A DNA stretch of 49,032 nucleotides from assembly GCA_001593935.1 (NCBI GenBank), contig LUCE01000005.1, positions 1 to 49,032 of the forward strand. The letters are read 5' to 3'. The DNA comes from Candidatus Bathyarchaeota archaeon B26-2. Its GTDB lineage: Archaea > Thermoproteota > Bathyarchaeia > Bathyarchaeales > B26-1. Shown here one piece after another: positions 7,290 to 16,105 of the stretch. Position 1 is the first letter of the stretch. Each line of letters begins with the position of its first letter. Below the pieces are notes generated by a model. The model was not told the DNA's origin. It did not search any database and worked only from the letters and a program-made list of their open reading frames with translations. The position numbers and the translations under genes are program-made.

Positions 7290-7508
7290 GTGGCAACTCA
7301 AATCCTTGAAGAAAGCATCGGAAAGACGATACTGATCCAGTTGAGAGGTGGCAAACGTCTTAGAGGAAGGCTGAAAGGCTTCGATCAACATCTTAACCTC
7401 GTCCTAGAGGAGACAGAAGACGTGACTGACTCGGAGAACTTGAAGAAGCTCGGCCTAATAATAGTCAGGGGAGATAACGTAGTCATGATCTCCCCGCCTC
7501 CTAGGTGA
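7290..7508 (+). CDS. LSm/Sm-like archaeal protein (SmAP)
   Basis: This 72-aa protein has both Sm motifs: LRGGKRLRGRLKGFDQHLNLVLEE (Sm1, about 18-41) and LGLIIVRGDNVVMI (Sm2, about 54-67). It would form a ring that binds U-rich RNA. The start is GTG (VATQILEESIGK), matching the family length. It overlaps the short leader of eL37, and this LSm-eL37 pair is a widely conserved archaeal arrangement. Confidence 0.93.
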   Translation: MATQILEESIGKTILIQLRGGKRLRGRLKGFDQHLNLVLEETEDVTDSENLKKLGLIIVRGDNVVMISPPPR

Positions 7509-7513
7509 GATCG

Positions 7514-7702
7514 ATGGGTAAGGGAACACCTTCCTTCGGGAAACGGATGGGCAAGACCGTTCATATCCGGTGTAGACGCTGCGGCAGACGGTCCTACAAC
7601 GTTAAGGAGAAGAGATGCGCAGCCTGCGGGTACGGCAGCACCCCTAGAATCAAGCAACACTCGTGGCAGACGAAAGACATTCATAGGAGGAGGCTCAAGT
7701 AA
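7514..7702 (+). CDS. rpl37e: Ribosomal protein eL37
   Basis: This 62-aa large-subunit protein begins MGKGTPSFGKRMGK and contains a zinc finger CRRC (about 19-22) and CAAC (about 34-37), the standard eL37 layout. I start at the ATG at 7514, which follows GGTGA, rather than the upstream GTG at 7505 that overlaps the LSm stop. Co-transcribed with LSm. Confidence 0.95.
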   Translation: MGKGTPSFGKRMGKTVHIRCRRCGRRSYNVKEKRCAACGYGSTPRIKQHSWQTKDIHRRRLK

Positions 7703-7781
7703 CCAGCATAAACCCTAAGCCGACCCAAAAAGTATTTAAAAGCTCTTGTCTATAGAAGCCAGCTCAGCGAGGTACAGCCTC

Positions 7782-8090
7782 ATGGTTCGAAAAGCTAGGA
7801 TAAGATTAACGAGCACAGATCACGAGAAACTCAAAGAGGTATGTAAAGAGCTCAAAGAGATCTCGGAGAGGGCTGGAGTTAAGGTTAGGGGACCGATTCC
7901 CTTACCTACCAAGCGGTTGAGGGTCCCCGTCCGGAAGAGTCCATGTGGAGAAGGAACGGCCACTTGGGACAGGTGGGAACTCCGCATTCACAAGCGTCTC
8001 ATGGACATCGACGCTGAGGAGAGGGTTATGCGTCGAATCATGAGGGTTCGGATTCCAGAAGAAGTCTTCATAAGCATAGAACTGATTTAG
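7782..8090 (+). CDS. rps10: Ribosomal protein uS10
   Basis: About 102 aa, the normal archaeal length, when read from the ATG at 7782 ([17 protein letters not shown]) preceded by GAGGT. It contains the family motif [27 protein letters not shown]-like AGTATTTAAAAG (about 7731-7742) serves it, so it has its own promoter after eL37. In many archaea uS10 follows EF-1A; here it stands apart. A start at 7746 would extend it by 12 unconserved residues. Confidence 0.95.
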   Translation: MVRKARIRLTSTDHEKLKEVCKELKEISERAGVKVRGPIPLPTKRLRVPVRKSPCGEGTATWDRWELRIHKRLMDIDAEERVMRRIMRVRIPEEVFISIELI

Positions 8091-8169
8091 ATGCCAGTTA
8101 TCTCCAATCCTAGGTCTCGGCTGATAATACCATTTGCGTGAGGTTTAAGGCAGCAAGTACGCGTCAGCT

Positions 8170-8655
8170 TCAGAATTTCTCGTAATGGACGATCTCCGAC
8201 AAGGGCTTCCTCTCTTTCGGTTTAGGCTTCTCAGCGGGGTAGCCGAGCGGCGTGACGGCCACGACCTTCATGTGGTCGGGTATGCCCAGAACTTTCTTTA
8301 ACGCCTCGTCGGCTCCTAGTTTTCCTATCCAGCACGTCCCTAAACCGAAGTTAGCGGCCGCCAACACAAGGTGTTCAAAGGCTATAGAGATGTCTACCAC
8401 GTGCCACCTTGGAGACGCTTCAGGGTCAGTGCAGCCGACGATCACGACAGGGGCCTCGGCGGCCCACACTGGTATGCCGAGTCTTCTCTTTGTCTCTTCG
8501 TTTCTGATCACTATGAAGTGCCACGGCTGTCTGTGGCCGCCCGAAGGGGCAAGCCGAGCTGCCTCCAGAACCTGATTAAGAACATCTTCAGGCACAGGGT
8601 CAGGCTTGTAGCGTCTTATGCTTCTCCTAGCCTTAATCACGTCCATAAATTCCAT
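8170..8655 (-). CDS. Nitroreductase-family FMN oxidoreductase
   Basis: This 161-aa protein starts MEFMDVIKARRSIRRYKPDPVP, the typical phosphate-binding RRSIR motif of FMN nitroreductases. PSGGHRQPWHFIVI and NFGLGTCWIGKL complete the flavin-binding signature. It is short, like many archaeal members, and would act as a homodimer reducing a nitro compound, quinone or flavin with NAD(P)H. The true substrate is unknown. It stands alone on the minus strand, convergent with uS10. Confidence 0.85.
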   Translation of the reverse strand: MEFMDVIKARRSIRRYKPDPVPEDVLNQVLEAARLAPSGGHRQPWHFIVIRNEETKRRLGIPVWAAEAPVVIVGCTDPEASPRWHVVDISIAFEHLVLAAANFGLGTCWIGKLGADEALKKVLGIPDHMKVVAVTPLGYPAEKPKPKERKPLSEIVHYEKF

Positions 8656-8755
8656 GCTTCATCCCTCATTCCGTCTTTGAGTTAAATTAAATAGGATGTA
8701 CCTACAAAAAAGTTTTGAAAATCTTGAATGCGAATCTTAAATGGGGTGGAGTCTC

Positions 8756-9001
8756 TTGCAAGCCTATATCCTCGTCAACACGGAGCCCGGGAGGCTCTGG
8801 AAGGTCAAGGAGGAGGCACTCAAGATTCCAGGCGTCAAGATGGCTCACGCCGTCACGGGTCAATTTGACGTCATAGCATACGTCGAGTTCGTAGATATAG
8901 ATGAGCTTGGAAGGATTATAGACCGCCTCCAGTCGATCAGCGGAGTTCTCAAGACGCATACAGCAATCTCCATGGCCGACAGACTTACTGAAGAGATCTG
9001 A
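8756..9001 (+). CDS. Stand-alone Lrp/AsnC ligand-binding (RAM) domain
   Basis: About 81 aa comprising only the effector-binding domain of Lrp/AsnC regulators (QAYILVNTEPGRLWKVKEEA, then GQFDVIAYVEFVDIDELGRII), with no DNA-binding domain. Such stand-alone domains bind amino acids or modulate full-length regulators. GGGGTGGAG followed by TTG at 8756 gives the family N-terminus; an in-frame ATG at 8741 lies before the ribosome site. It precedes the aldehyde oxidoreductase gene by 134 bp, and a functional link is possible but unproven. Confidence 0.85.
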   Translation: MQAYILVNTEPGRLWKVKEEALKIPGVKMAHAVTGQFDVIAYVEFVDIDELGRIIDRLQSISGVLKTHTAISMADRLTEEI

Positions 9002-9135
9002 AGGAATGAAGACGAACCGCCAAACCCCCTAAATCATTTTTGAAAGTCCCTTCAGAACCCTTTTAAATTCAACCGAAAGAAGAAAGGGTATAGAACGTTA
9101 AAACATACTTAAAGTTTGATGATTGGCGGTGATGG

Positions 9136-11022
9136 ATGTTGCCAGGATTCGTCGGTAGACTTGCCCGTGTAGACTTATCCAAAGGAGAGGTCCGCGAAGA
9201 GGAGATTGAAGAGGGTATTTTTAAGAGGTTTCTAGGTGGGAGAGGTCTCGCGGCTAAGATTCTCTTAGAGGAGCTCAGTCCAGACGTAGATCCTCTCAGC
9301 CCAGAGAATAAGATTGTCTTCGCTACTGGACCCTTAACGGGCACAGCCTACCCGGGAAGCGGGAAGCACATCGTGGCCGCAAAGTCTCCACTCACACTTA
9401 TATGGGGTGAGTCTACTTCCGGAGGATATTGGGGTCCAGAACTAAAGTTCGCCGGGTATGACGTTCTCATAGTCGAGGGGAGAGCTTCAAGCCCAGTCTA
9501 CATCTGGCTCCACGACCGAGAGATCGAGGTTAGGGACGGCGCACACCTTTGGGGCATGAATGTAGTTGAGGCAACCAAGAGGATACGCTGTGAGACAGAT
9601 GAACGTGCAAGGGTTGCGTGTATCGGACAGGCTGGTGAGAGGCTTGTCCGTTACGCTTGTATAATCAACGATATGAACCATGCTTCCGGGAGAACGGGCC
9701 TCGGAGCCGTTATGGGCTCCAAGAACTTGAAGGCAGTCGCCGTATACGGGAGTCACCGTAGACTTGAAGTGGTGAGGCCCGCCGAGTTCAGGAACCTGCT
9801 GGTGGAAGCCCATAAGATTCTTGAGGCGAGCTCCACAGCTCAAAGTCTCTCCAACTACGGGACTAGTGGAGGAACCCCAGCCTTAAACGAACTGGGAATC
9901 CTTCCAACCAAAAACTTCCAGACCGGAGTCTTCGAGGGAAGCGAGAGGATCTCCGGCCAAGCCATGGCTGAGTCGATCCTTGTGGGCAGAACCACGTGTA
10001 TGGGCTGCCCCATCGGCTGTATAAGGGCTGTCAGAATTGAAGAGGGACCGTACAAGGGCGTAACCGAAGAGGCTGGAGGTCCCCAATACGAGACCGTTGC
10101 GGCGTTCGGTTCTCTCCTCCTCAACGATAACTTGGAGGCTATAGCCCGCGCGCACTATCTCTGCAACCAGTACGGAATCGACACAATCTCGACGGGAGTC
10201 TCAATAGCGTTTGCGATAGAATGTTACGAGAGAGGCATACTTAGGAAGGAGGATACCGGCGGGTTAGAACTTAGGTGGGGTGACCCAGAGTTGATCCTAA
10301 AGGTTGTGGAGATGATAGCGCAACGTAAAGGCTTGGGCGACGTGTTGGCTGAAGGCGTCAGAAGGACTGCTAAGAAGTTCGGTGCGGAGGCTGAACGGTA
10401 CGCCATGCACGTGAAGGGTTTGGAGGTGCCGATGCATGAGCCGAGGGGAAAGAAGGCCCTAGCATTGTTATATGCGATCTCGAACCGTGGGGCATGCCAC
10501 TTGGTCTCGTCCCATGATACTCCCTTTGCTGGTAAGGGAATCCCGGAACTCGGGATAGAGGGCGGCCTCGACAGATTCGCCGTCGAGGGTAAAGGTAAGT
10601 TTGTGAAGAGTACGGAGGACTTGATGGGTTTCTGTAACAGCGCAGTCATCTGCAGGTTTCCCACAGCTGTTCTCAACCCCGAGGAGAACATCCCCATAAA
10701 GATGATTGCTAAGTTCCTCGGAGCCGTAACAGGCTGGGATGTAGGGCCCCGAGACCTCCAGACCTTTGGCGAGAGGGCCGTAAACCTAGCCAGAATATTT
10801 AATGTGAGGCTAGGTGTTACTAGGAAGGATGACACGATCCCCTCGAGATTCGGAGAGGAGATGCCTGAAGGCGCCAGTAAAGGCCAAAGGGTTACCACGG
10901 CAGATTTGGACCTTATGCTTGACGAGTATTATAAGGCGCGGGGATGGACCGAGAACGGTATACCGACTAGGAGAAGGCTTGAAGCCTTAGAGATCGGCGA
11001 ATTCGCTAGGTTGATCCCATAG
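9136..11022 (+). CDS. Aldehyde:ferredoxin oxidoreductase (tungsten)
   Basis: This 628-aa protein is of the tungstopterin AOR family, which oxidises aldehydes to acids with ferredoxin as acceptor. All three domains are recognisable: the N-terminal beta domain with FLGGRGLAAKIL and TGPLTGTAYPGSGK, the iron-sulfur motif CMGCPIGC at residues 288-295, and a further Cys at 500 that can be the fourth 4Fe-4S ligand. The Cys positions are nearly those of the Pyrococcus enzyme. ECYERGIL and NRGACHL lie in the pterin-binding half. It is intact with a GGTGATGG ribosome site. No dedicated ferredoxin or tungsten transporter is adjacent. Which aldehyde it uses cannot be told from sequence. Confidence 0.93.
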   Translation: MLPGFVGRLARVDLSKGEVREEEIEEGIFKRFLGGRGLAAKILLEELSPDVDPLSPENKIVFATGPLTGTAYPGSGKHIVAAKSPLTLIWGESTSGGYWGPELKFAGYDVLIVEGRASSPVYIWLHDREIEVRDGAHLWGMNVVEATKRIRCETDERARVACIGQAGERLVRYACIINDMNHASGRTGLGAVMGSKNLKAVAVYGSHRRLEVVRPAEFRNLLVEAHKILEASSTAQSLSNYGTSGGTPALNELGILPTKNFQTGVFEGSERISGQAMAESILVGRTTCMGCPIGCIRAVRIEEGPYKGVTEEAGGPQYETVAAFGSLLLNDNLEAIARAHYLCNQYGIDTISTGVSIAFAIECYERGILRKEDTGGLELRWGDPELILKVVEMIAQRKGLGDVLAEGVRRTAKKFGAEAERYAMHVKGLEVPMHEPRGKKALALLYAISNRGACHLVSSHDTPFAGKGIPELGIEGGLDRFAVEGKGKFVKSTEDLMGFCNSAVICRFPTAVLNPEENIPIKMIAKFLGAVTGWDVGPRDLQTFGERAVNLARIFNVRLGVTRKDDTIPSRFGEEMPEGASKGQRVTTADLDLMLDEYYKARGWTENGIPTRRRLEALEIGEFARLIP

Positions 11023-11027
11023 AGGGT

Positions 11028-12440
11028 TTAGTGGGCCTCCGGAGGCCTCCAAGAGAACCCTTTATCCAACGGGTAGAGGGGGCGCCTAACTCTTTTATAC
11101 TCGAGCCGTTCTATGAGCTGGTTTGTGCATCCGGGAGACAACGCTAACAAGGCTAACTTGGCCACCCTTTTGAAATCCGGAGTCAGGTATCCGAGCTTTA
11201 CGACGACTATCTTCCTCTCAGCGGGATCGATCCCGAAGTCCCTGAATGCCTCTAGAGTGGTCCAGCCGCGTCTTCGGCTTGTCAGTATGATGTCGACTCC
11301 TCCCGCCCTGAGAACGGCTCCGTCATCAGTTAACTTTAGGACTCTCCCCTTGACCTCTAAGGGATAGCCGTTAACTCTATCGATCTTACCACCAACCTCG
11401 ACCTTAAGGTTGTTCCCGACACCTGCATCCCTACAGAGGCGTACAGCCTCCGGGTCTAGGATTCCCCCTACAACAGCGTCCTCGACACCTAAGGCGAGTA
11501 GCCGTTCAACGATAAGGGGTACATCTCCTGGAGCTCCCGCCGTGACGTTGTCTCCTGAGTCAGATATGAAGACGGGTCCTTGAGAAGATGACTTGGCTAA
11601 CTTGATCATCTCATCGATCGGGCCGGCTTCAACCTCGAAGTGGAACTCTTCTCTACTATTCCAATACGCTTCGGCGAGTTTACACGCCTTGAAATAGGCT
11701 TTACCTTCGTTCCTCTTTCCGTCCGCTATGACTATGGCGCTCGCGCTGGCTTGGGGCGAATCAGCCCAAGCCATGCCAACCAGCAAGGAGGAGTCGAGTA
11801 TCCCTGGCGTCCGGTCGATAGCGTTGAGGCTGCTGTAGAGGCTGGCTGCAGGATCAACATCTGTGACTACGAGTTCTCCGGGCAGTAAGACTGGAGGCTT
11901 AACCATAACCGGGACGGGTCTGACTCTTCTCTTGAGAGAATGTAGGAGAAGCCTAGCAGCCTTAACCCGGGTCTCCGCGGCGTCGACGTGGGGAGCCGTT
12001 CTGTAGGCGGTCAACATGTCAGCCGTCTCGATGAGGCTTGGATGTATATTGCCGTGGAGGTCGAGGCTTACTGAGATCAGAGGTTCCTCGCCGACGACCT
12101 CCCTCACACCCTTAACTAGGTCGCTCTCTCCGTCTCCGATTTCCTCAACCTCCATGGCTCCGTGGAGAAATAGGCAGAGACCATCGACCTCGCCGACGTC
12201 GCTGAGTCTTCGGAGCAGTTCATCCTTAAGCTGGAGATAGGCCTCCCTCTTCACGATTCCCGAAGGTAGAGCTCTAGCGTAGATGGTTGGAACAACCTCA
12301 ACGCCTTCACCAACCAGAAATCTTGCCGCCGCCTCCTCCAGAAGGGCCTCGCCCTCAACGATGCGGAAGGCCTCAATCCCAGTGTATAAAGGATTGAAGG
12401 TGTTCGATTCGTGTCCCACACCACCTATTGCAACTCGCAT
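11028..12440 (-). CDS. M81 family metallopeptidase (MlrC-like)
   Basis: About 470 aa. The start MRVAIGGVGHESNTFNP is the hallmark of the MlrC / microcystinase C family, zinc enzymes that act on small peptides. SVSLDLHGNIHPSL and TAPHVDAAETRVKAARLL provide further likely metal ligands, and the C-terminal MlrC domain starts near GPVFISDSGDNVTAGAPGD. Two upstream in-frame ATGs (12452, 12461) add a non-conserved leader. Only 5 bp separate its stop from that of the convergent AOR gene. Substrate unknown; archaeal members may process small peptides or hydantoin-like amides. Confidence 0.85.
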   Translation of the reverse strand: MRVAIGGVGHESNTFNPLYTGIEAFRIVEGEALLEEAAARFLVGEGVEVVPTIYARALPSGIVKREAYLQLKDELLRRLSDVGEVDGLCLFLHGAMEVEEIGDGESDLVKGVREVVGEEPLISVSLDLHGNIHPSLIETADMLTAYRTAPHVDAAETRVKAARLLLHSLKRRVRPVPVMVKPPVLLPGELVVTDVDPAASLYSSLNAIDRTPGILDSSLLVGMAWADSPQASASAIVIADGKRNEGKAYFKACKLAEAYWNSREEFHFEVEAGPIDEMIKLAKSSSQGPVFISDSGDNVTAGAPGDVPLIVERLLALGVEDAVVGGILDPEAVRLCRDAGVGNNLKVEVGGKIDRVNGYPLEVKGRVLKLTDDGAVLRAGGVDIILTSRRRGWTTLEAFRDFGIDPAERKIVVVKLGYLTPDFKRVAKLALLALSPGCTNQLIERLEYKRVRRPLYPLDKGFSWRPPEAH

Positions 12441-12486
12441 CGGAGGTACCATAAGGATCACGCGCTCTAGTTTCTTGAATTATAAT

Positions 12487-12816
12487 TCACTTTTCTATCC
12501 TCTTTCTTAGAGCTTTAAGTGTTCCGGAGACGTAGATTATGTGGAATGCTGCTTTTCGGCCTCTAACCTCTGTTACGGCTGATATGGCGGTTCTCACGGT
12601 TTCGAGAGCCTTATGGGAGCATCTGAAAACTGTGTAGTTCTCGTCGGGGTTATACTCGACGAGGCTGAGGTCGGCTTGGCTGGCTCCGTACTCCCCGTAG
12701 AGCTGGAGGAAGCTCCTCCAGACCGCTCCCCAAACATCGCCTTTACTGAGTTTTCCGCATCCACTTAATTCGTCGTCTTCCAATTCGATCTTGACCGCGA
12801 TGTAACGTCTCCTCAC
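12487..12816 (-). CDS. rnp2: RNase P protein component 2 (Pop5)
   Basis: This 109-aa protein matches archaeal Pop5 (MRRRYIAVKIELEDDELS, then a C-terminal AFHIIYVSGTLKALR). Pop5 pairs with Rpp30 on the catalytic domain of RNase P RNA in tRNA 5' maturation. It overlaps the rpp30 gene upstream by 4 bp, so the two are translationally coupled and stoichiometric expression is expected. It is the last gene of the eL13-COG1325-Rpp30-Pop5 operon. Confidence 0.92.
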   Translation of the reverse strand: MRRRYIAVKIELEDDELSGCGKLSKGDVWGAVWRSFLQLYGEYGASQADLSLVEYNPDENYTVFRCSHKALETVRTAISAVTEVRGRKAAFHIIYVSGTLKALRKRIEK

Positions 12817-13559
12817 GTATCGGGGCAGTCTCCTCCTCTCCTAACAACGTAGACTCCGGGAGCCACATAGTTCGGGCTGAGTTTCTTGCGGTTCCTCTCA
12901 ACTATGCTTAGCGGAGTCTCCGAGAGAGCTGACTTGGCAGCCTCAAAGTCCATGTCAAAGAGCCGTGCTAAGGCTATGCACTCTCGAGGTTTCCTTAGGA
13001 GGAGCCTCTCAGAAGCCCCGCTTGAGAGTACGACTGGAACCCCAAACTTTCCAGCGAGGAAGACTTCCCTTCTGAGGATTGAGAGGAGGCGAACCCTAAG
13101 GAACCCGCTCAAGACGAGTAGGGGCGCCAAGTCTATCTCTAATGCGGAGAGAGCTCCCGATGCGAGTTCAGCCTCAGCGGCGTCAAAGAACCGTCCTCTC
13201 GGCTCAGGAGATTTGAAAGAGAGTATGTCAACCCTCCGGTCCTTAGCGGCCTGTCTTGCGATCTGCTTGTTGCCGCACTCGACGGCCACGATCTCGAAGC
13301 GTCTTCGGACACGCCTCAACTCTTCTAGGAGGTCTCTCGAGTTCTTCGGTGATAGGTCGACTCTAATAGCTAAGTCGACACCCTCAGATTTACAAGTCTC
13401 CTTAAGTTTCTCCACCTCCTCGGCCTTCACATCTTTAGGAAGGGTTACGCCGATGAGGCTGTATCCGAGCCTTGCAGCCTCTCTAATGAGAGCCTTGGTT
13501 GCTTCGGGATCGTCGATTGAAGGCGGCTTGAGGTGGAGGTCCGCGTAGACTCTCTTCAT
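12813..13559 (-). CDS. rnp3: RNase P protein component 3 (Rpp30)
   Basis: This 248-aa protein has a PHP-like TIM-barrel fold (MKRVYADLHLKPPSIDDPEATKAL at the start, DILSFKSPEPRGRFFDAAEAELA in the middle, LSSGASERLLLRKPRE near the end), as in archaeal Rpp30. It works with Pop5 in RNase P. It overlaps the upstream COG1325 gene by 4 bp and the downstream pop5 gene by 4 bp, so the operon is tightly coupled. Confidence 0.93.
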   Translation of the reverse strand: MKRVYADLHLKPPSIDDPEATKALIREAARLGYSLIGVTLPKDVKAEEVEKLKETCKSEGVDLAIRVDLSPKNSRDLLEELRRVRRRFEIVAVECGNKQIARQAAKDRRVDILSFKSPEPRGRFFDAAEAELASGALSALEIDLAPLLVLSGFLRVRLLSILRREVFLAGKFGVPVVLSSGASERLLLRKPRECIALARLFDMDFEAAKSALSETPLSIVERNRKKLSPNYVAPGVYVVRRGGDCPDT

Positions 13560-13999
13560 GGGATTATCCCCATCTGGCGGCAGATTTCGGCGACCTTTTG
13601 GGCCTTCTTAGCCTTGAACCGTATCTTTATGTGGATCGGGTCAGCCCTACAGAGTTTGAGGCTCTTCTTTAGGGCTGACTGCTTGTCAAGCCGGATGTAG
13701 AGGCTTCCTTCGTCTAGGCGTAGATCGAACTCGCGAAGTACCTTCTCCTTGTCGCGCTGGGTTAGGTTGAGGGAGAGATGCTTGACGATGGCCTCTATGG
13801 TTTGGGGTTCTCTAACTTTAGCCTTGAAGAATATTATAGGGTTCCCGTATTCTCCTTTGAGTCTTTCTTTCTTGAAGGTTACTTTCTCCAGATGTTCCGT
13901 CGGGATGACGGCGTGAACTGATTTTAGGACCTTCTCTTCGTCCTCGGTTGCATGAGCGAACATACCTATCTCAATGTATGCTATCGGAATCTTACCCAA
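13556..13999 (-). CDS. COG1325-type RNA-binding protein (exosome-associated)
   Basis: This 147-aa protein (GKIPIAYIEIGMFAHATEDEEKVLKSV) belongs to the archaeal DUF54/COG1325 family, predicted from gene context to be an RNA-binding subunit linked to the exosome and RNase P. It starts with TTG, 3 bp after the eL13 stop codon, and overlaps rpp30 by 4 bp. Its duplicated alpha/beta layout resembles ribosomal uL5-like RNA-binding domains. The exosome link is context-based. Confidence 0.85.
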   Translation of the reverse strand: MGKIPIAYIEIGMFAHATEDEEKVLKSVHAVIPTEHLEKVTFKKERLKGEYGNPIIFFKAKVREPQTIEAIVKHLSLNLTQRDKEKVLREFDLRLDEGSLYIRLDKQSALKKSLKLCRADPIHIKIRFKAKKAQKVAEICRQMGIIP

Positions 14000-14002
14000 G
14001 AC

Positions 14003-14284
14003 TTATCCCGCGCTCTTAGCCTCTTCTGCCTCTCGTCTTTCTGTGGGCGCCGCGCTCTTAAGTTCGGTCTCCAAAAGGCGCTTTAAGGCCTCAACGTTCT
14101 CATCATGTCTACTTCGTCTCCTAGGGTCGACAGGTATCCCGAGCCGGAGGGCCATCTTCAAGCTTAAGTTGAGGGCCTTCAACTCTTCTCTGCTGAAGCC
14201 CTTGCCTCTCCTAACTCTGTACCTCCTATGGACGATGGGGTGAACGTTCAACCTTTGCTGCGGCCTCCCGGAGAACCTTCTCAT
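14003..14284 (-). CDS. rpl13e: Ribosomal protein eL13
   Basis: This 93-aa protein carries the eL13 core: VHPIVHRRYRVRRGKGFSREEL, then LGIPVDPRRRSRHDENVEALKRLL. Archaeal eL13 is shorter than the eukaryotic form and is mostly found in TACK and Asgard lineages, which supports the inferred placement. It has an Ala/Glu/Arg tail of about 18 residues. First gene of the RNase P operon. The promoter just upstream (14285-14320) is not obvious to me. Confidence 0.9.
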   Translation of the reverse strand: MRRFSGRPQQRLNVHPIVHRRYRVRRGKGFSREELKALNLSLKMALRLGIPVDPRRRSRHDENVEALKRLLETELKSAAPTERREAEEAKSAG

Positions 14285-14321
14285 ATAAGAGTAGAAGCCT
14301 CACTAAAATCATTTACGTACG

Positions 14322-16103
14322 TTAAGGCCTTCTCTCCCGAGTGAGGTTTGAGATCAAGATTTCTTCGTTGTTCGGCGTCTTTATGAAGGTGGGGACGTTT
14401 CTCTGTTTTGTGGCTTTGTATGATACGAAGAGCCATTCACCGGTTTCGAGGTCGGTCGTCTTGTCGAGTAGATCGTAGCTTAGGCTGAAGGCGTCCGCAA
14501 TGACCATTCTGTCGTAGAACCTCGGTAGGACGCTGACGAAGTAGCTGTGGAGCTGCTGCAAAGCGTTCACATTTAGGTGGGCGACGCGTTGGCTACAGAC
14601 CCAGCAGTTTGCACGGTACTTTCTACCCTGCCGTAGCAGGGCTTCAACGGTCTTGTTCGACTCTTCGGTGAAGTCGTCTCTTCTAGTCCGGTCTGGAATG
14701 AACTCTTGAGCCTCGTCCAGAACGGTTAATACTGTTCTCCTAACCCCGTGCGTCTTCTTCAACCATAGGAGGCTTCTGATGAATCGGCTGACGATCTGAC
14801 GGGCCACCTCCGGTTCAGGCGCATAAACGATGTTGAGCCCTGAGAAGCCTCCGATGACAACCTTGGAAGCAAGCCACTCGGCATTCTTGATTACGTTTCC
14901 TTCGTCTCCCCAAGTCTCCTCGGCTGGAAGCCCCTCGTTCAATACGTTCAGTATGCTCTGTACGTCCTTCACCGTGCTGGACATAGAATGTATCGAGTCC
15001 GTGAACTCGTTCAAGATCTCTTCCAGCTGGGCCTTCGCTCTGTGGTCTTTAGCTATCTCTTCCAGGGGGGTCGTGTCGTCGTATCCGTTCTCCGCGGTGA
15101 AGCGGTTCAGCTTTGCGATGGCGATCGCCGCTTGTATAGACTCCTTCTCCCTCTTCCTCGCTATCCCGCTGAAGAGTTGCATGATGAGGCCCATGTTGAA
15201 GGCGATCTGTTCTCGCGGTTGAGAGAGGGTGATCTTCTGAACCTTTCCAGAATCCACCAGCCTTTTAATAGCGTCTATGATTAGGTTTCTGTCAAGTTTC
15301 TCTTCCAAGGTCTCCGGAACGGCTTGAGAGTCTATTATCCTCTGTACGTCCTGTCCAAAGTCTTCAGTTGAGAAGATTCTCGGAGCGAGGTCTAGGAGGT
15401 GTATGAGATACTCCCCAGCCACGTCGAAGATGACGACGGATAAGTCAGGTATCACCTCTAGGGATTTCCTCAAGAGGTAGGAGCTTAGGTTTGACTTTCC
15501 GCATCCTGTGAAGCCGAACAAGCCTGTGTGGTAACGAACAAGCTCCATTATGTTGACCGTTAAAGGTAGATTGAACCCTATTAGGGCGCCGACCTCAACT
15601 CCTCCCTCGACGCAGAGGAACTCCTTAACGGTCTCTCTCGAGAGTATCCGAGCCTCGCTTCCGACAAGCGGGGTCAGGTTTGACCTTTCAAAGCGGAGGC
15701 CGTCTTCGTCTATGTCCATGCGGTAATTCGTTGGAACAGCTATCACGTCGATCCACGTCTCCTCGCTGGCCTTCCAGCCCCTATCAATCGTCTCTAAGAA
15801 CTCTTTCCGGATCACCTTTGGGACAGCTACATCCATCCCGAGCATTTGGAAGTGCATCGGGCGGACGCCGACGACCTCGTATATGATGTAGGTTTCTCCC
15901 TCGCTGGTAGGCCTCTTCAACGCGATGAAGCTCGGCTCATGCAGTCGGTCTAGAACGTTTAGGCTGAACCTCGCCTCTACCACGGCAACTCGACTGGTTA
16001 GGGTTAACTCTCCCTCCCTTGTCCTTGAGGTTCGAGTCGTGATCTTATGGGCTCTCAGACGGGCTGAGAACTCGCCGTTCATATCGTCGAAGACTTTCCG
16101 CAT
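14322..16103 (-). CDS. herA: HerA-type bipolar DNA translocase/helicase
   Basis: This 593-aa protein has the HerA-FtsK layout. An N-terminal HAS barrel (about 1-165) is followed by a RecA-like ATPase with Walker A FGFTGCGKS (196-204), Walker B VLTVLDEAQEF (458-468) and a sensor/arginine-finger region around GRKYRANCWVCSQR (493-506). HerA hexamers move DNA and, with NurA nuclease, resect ends for homologous recombination. It starts 2 bp after the nurA stop and shares its promoter. The usual partners Mre11 and Rad50 are not adjacent. Length is typical. Confidence 0.93.
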   Translation of the reverse strand: MRKVFDDMNGEFSARLRAHKITTRTSRTREGELTLTSRVAVVEARFSLNVLDRLHEPSFIALKRPTSEGETYIIYEVVGVRPMHFQMLGMDVAVPKVIRKEFLETIDRGWKASEETWIDVIAVPTNYRMDIDEDGLRFERSNLTPLVGSEARILSRETVKEFLCVEGGVEVGALIGFNLPLTVNIMELVRYHTGLFGFTGCGKSNLSSYLLRKSLEVIPDLSVVIFDVAGEYLIHLLDLAPRIFSTEDFGQDVQRIIDSQAVPETLEEKLDRNLIIDAIKRLVDSGKVQKITLSQPREQIAFNMGLIMQLFSGIARKREKESIQAAIAIAKLNRFTAENGYDDTTPLEEIAKDHRAKAQLEEILNEFTDSIHSMSSTVKDVQSILNVLNEGLPAEETWGDEGNVIKNAEWLASKVVIGGFSGLNIVYAPEPEVARQIVSRFIRSLLWLKKTHGVRRTVLTVLDEAQEFIPDRTRRDDFTEESNKTVEALLRQGRKYRANCWVCSQRVAHLNVNALQQLHSYFVSVLPRFYDRMVIADAFSLSYDLLDKTTDLETGEWLFVSYKATKQRNVPTFIKTPNNEEILISNLTRERRP

Positions 16104-16105
16104 CC

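Noticed and set aside
8091-8169. RNA gene between uS10 and the nitroreductase
   Set aside because: The 79-bp gap has a TATA-like GAGGTTTAAGG but no stable fold or boxes, and it sits between convergent gene ends.
10224-10898. Long minus-strand frame inside the AOR gene
   Set aside because: It is antisense to a well-conserved catalytic gene, has no ribosome site or recognisable domain, and reflects codon bias.
12886-13548. Plus-strand 220-codon frame opposite Rpp30
   Set aside because: The translation is Ser/Arg/Leu-rich and is the shadow of the rpp30 gene.
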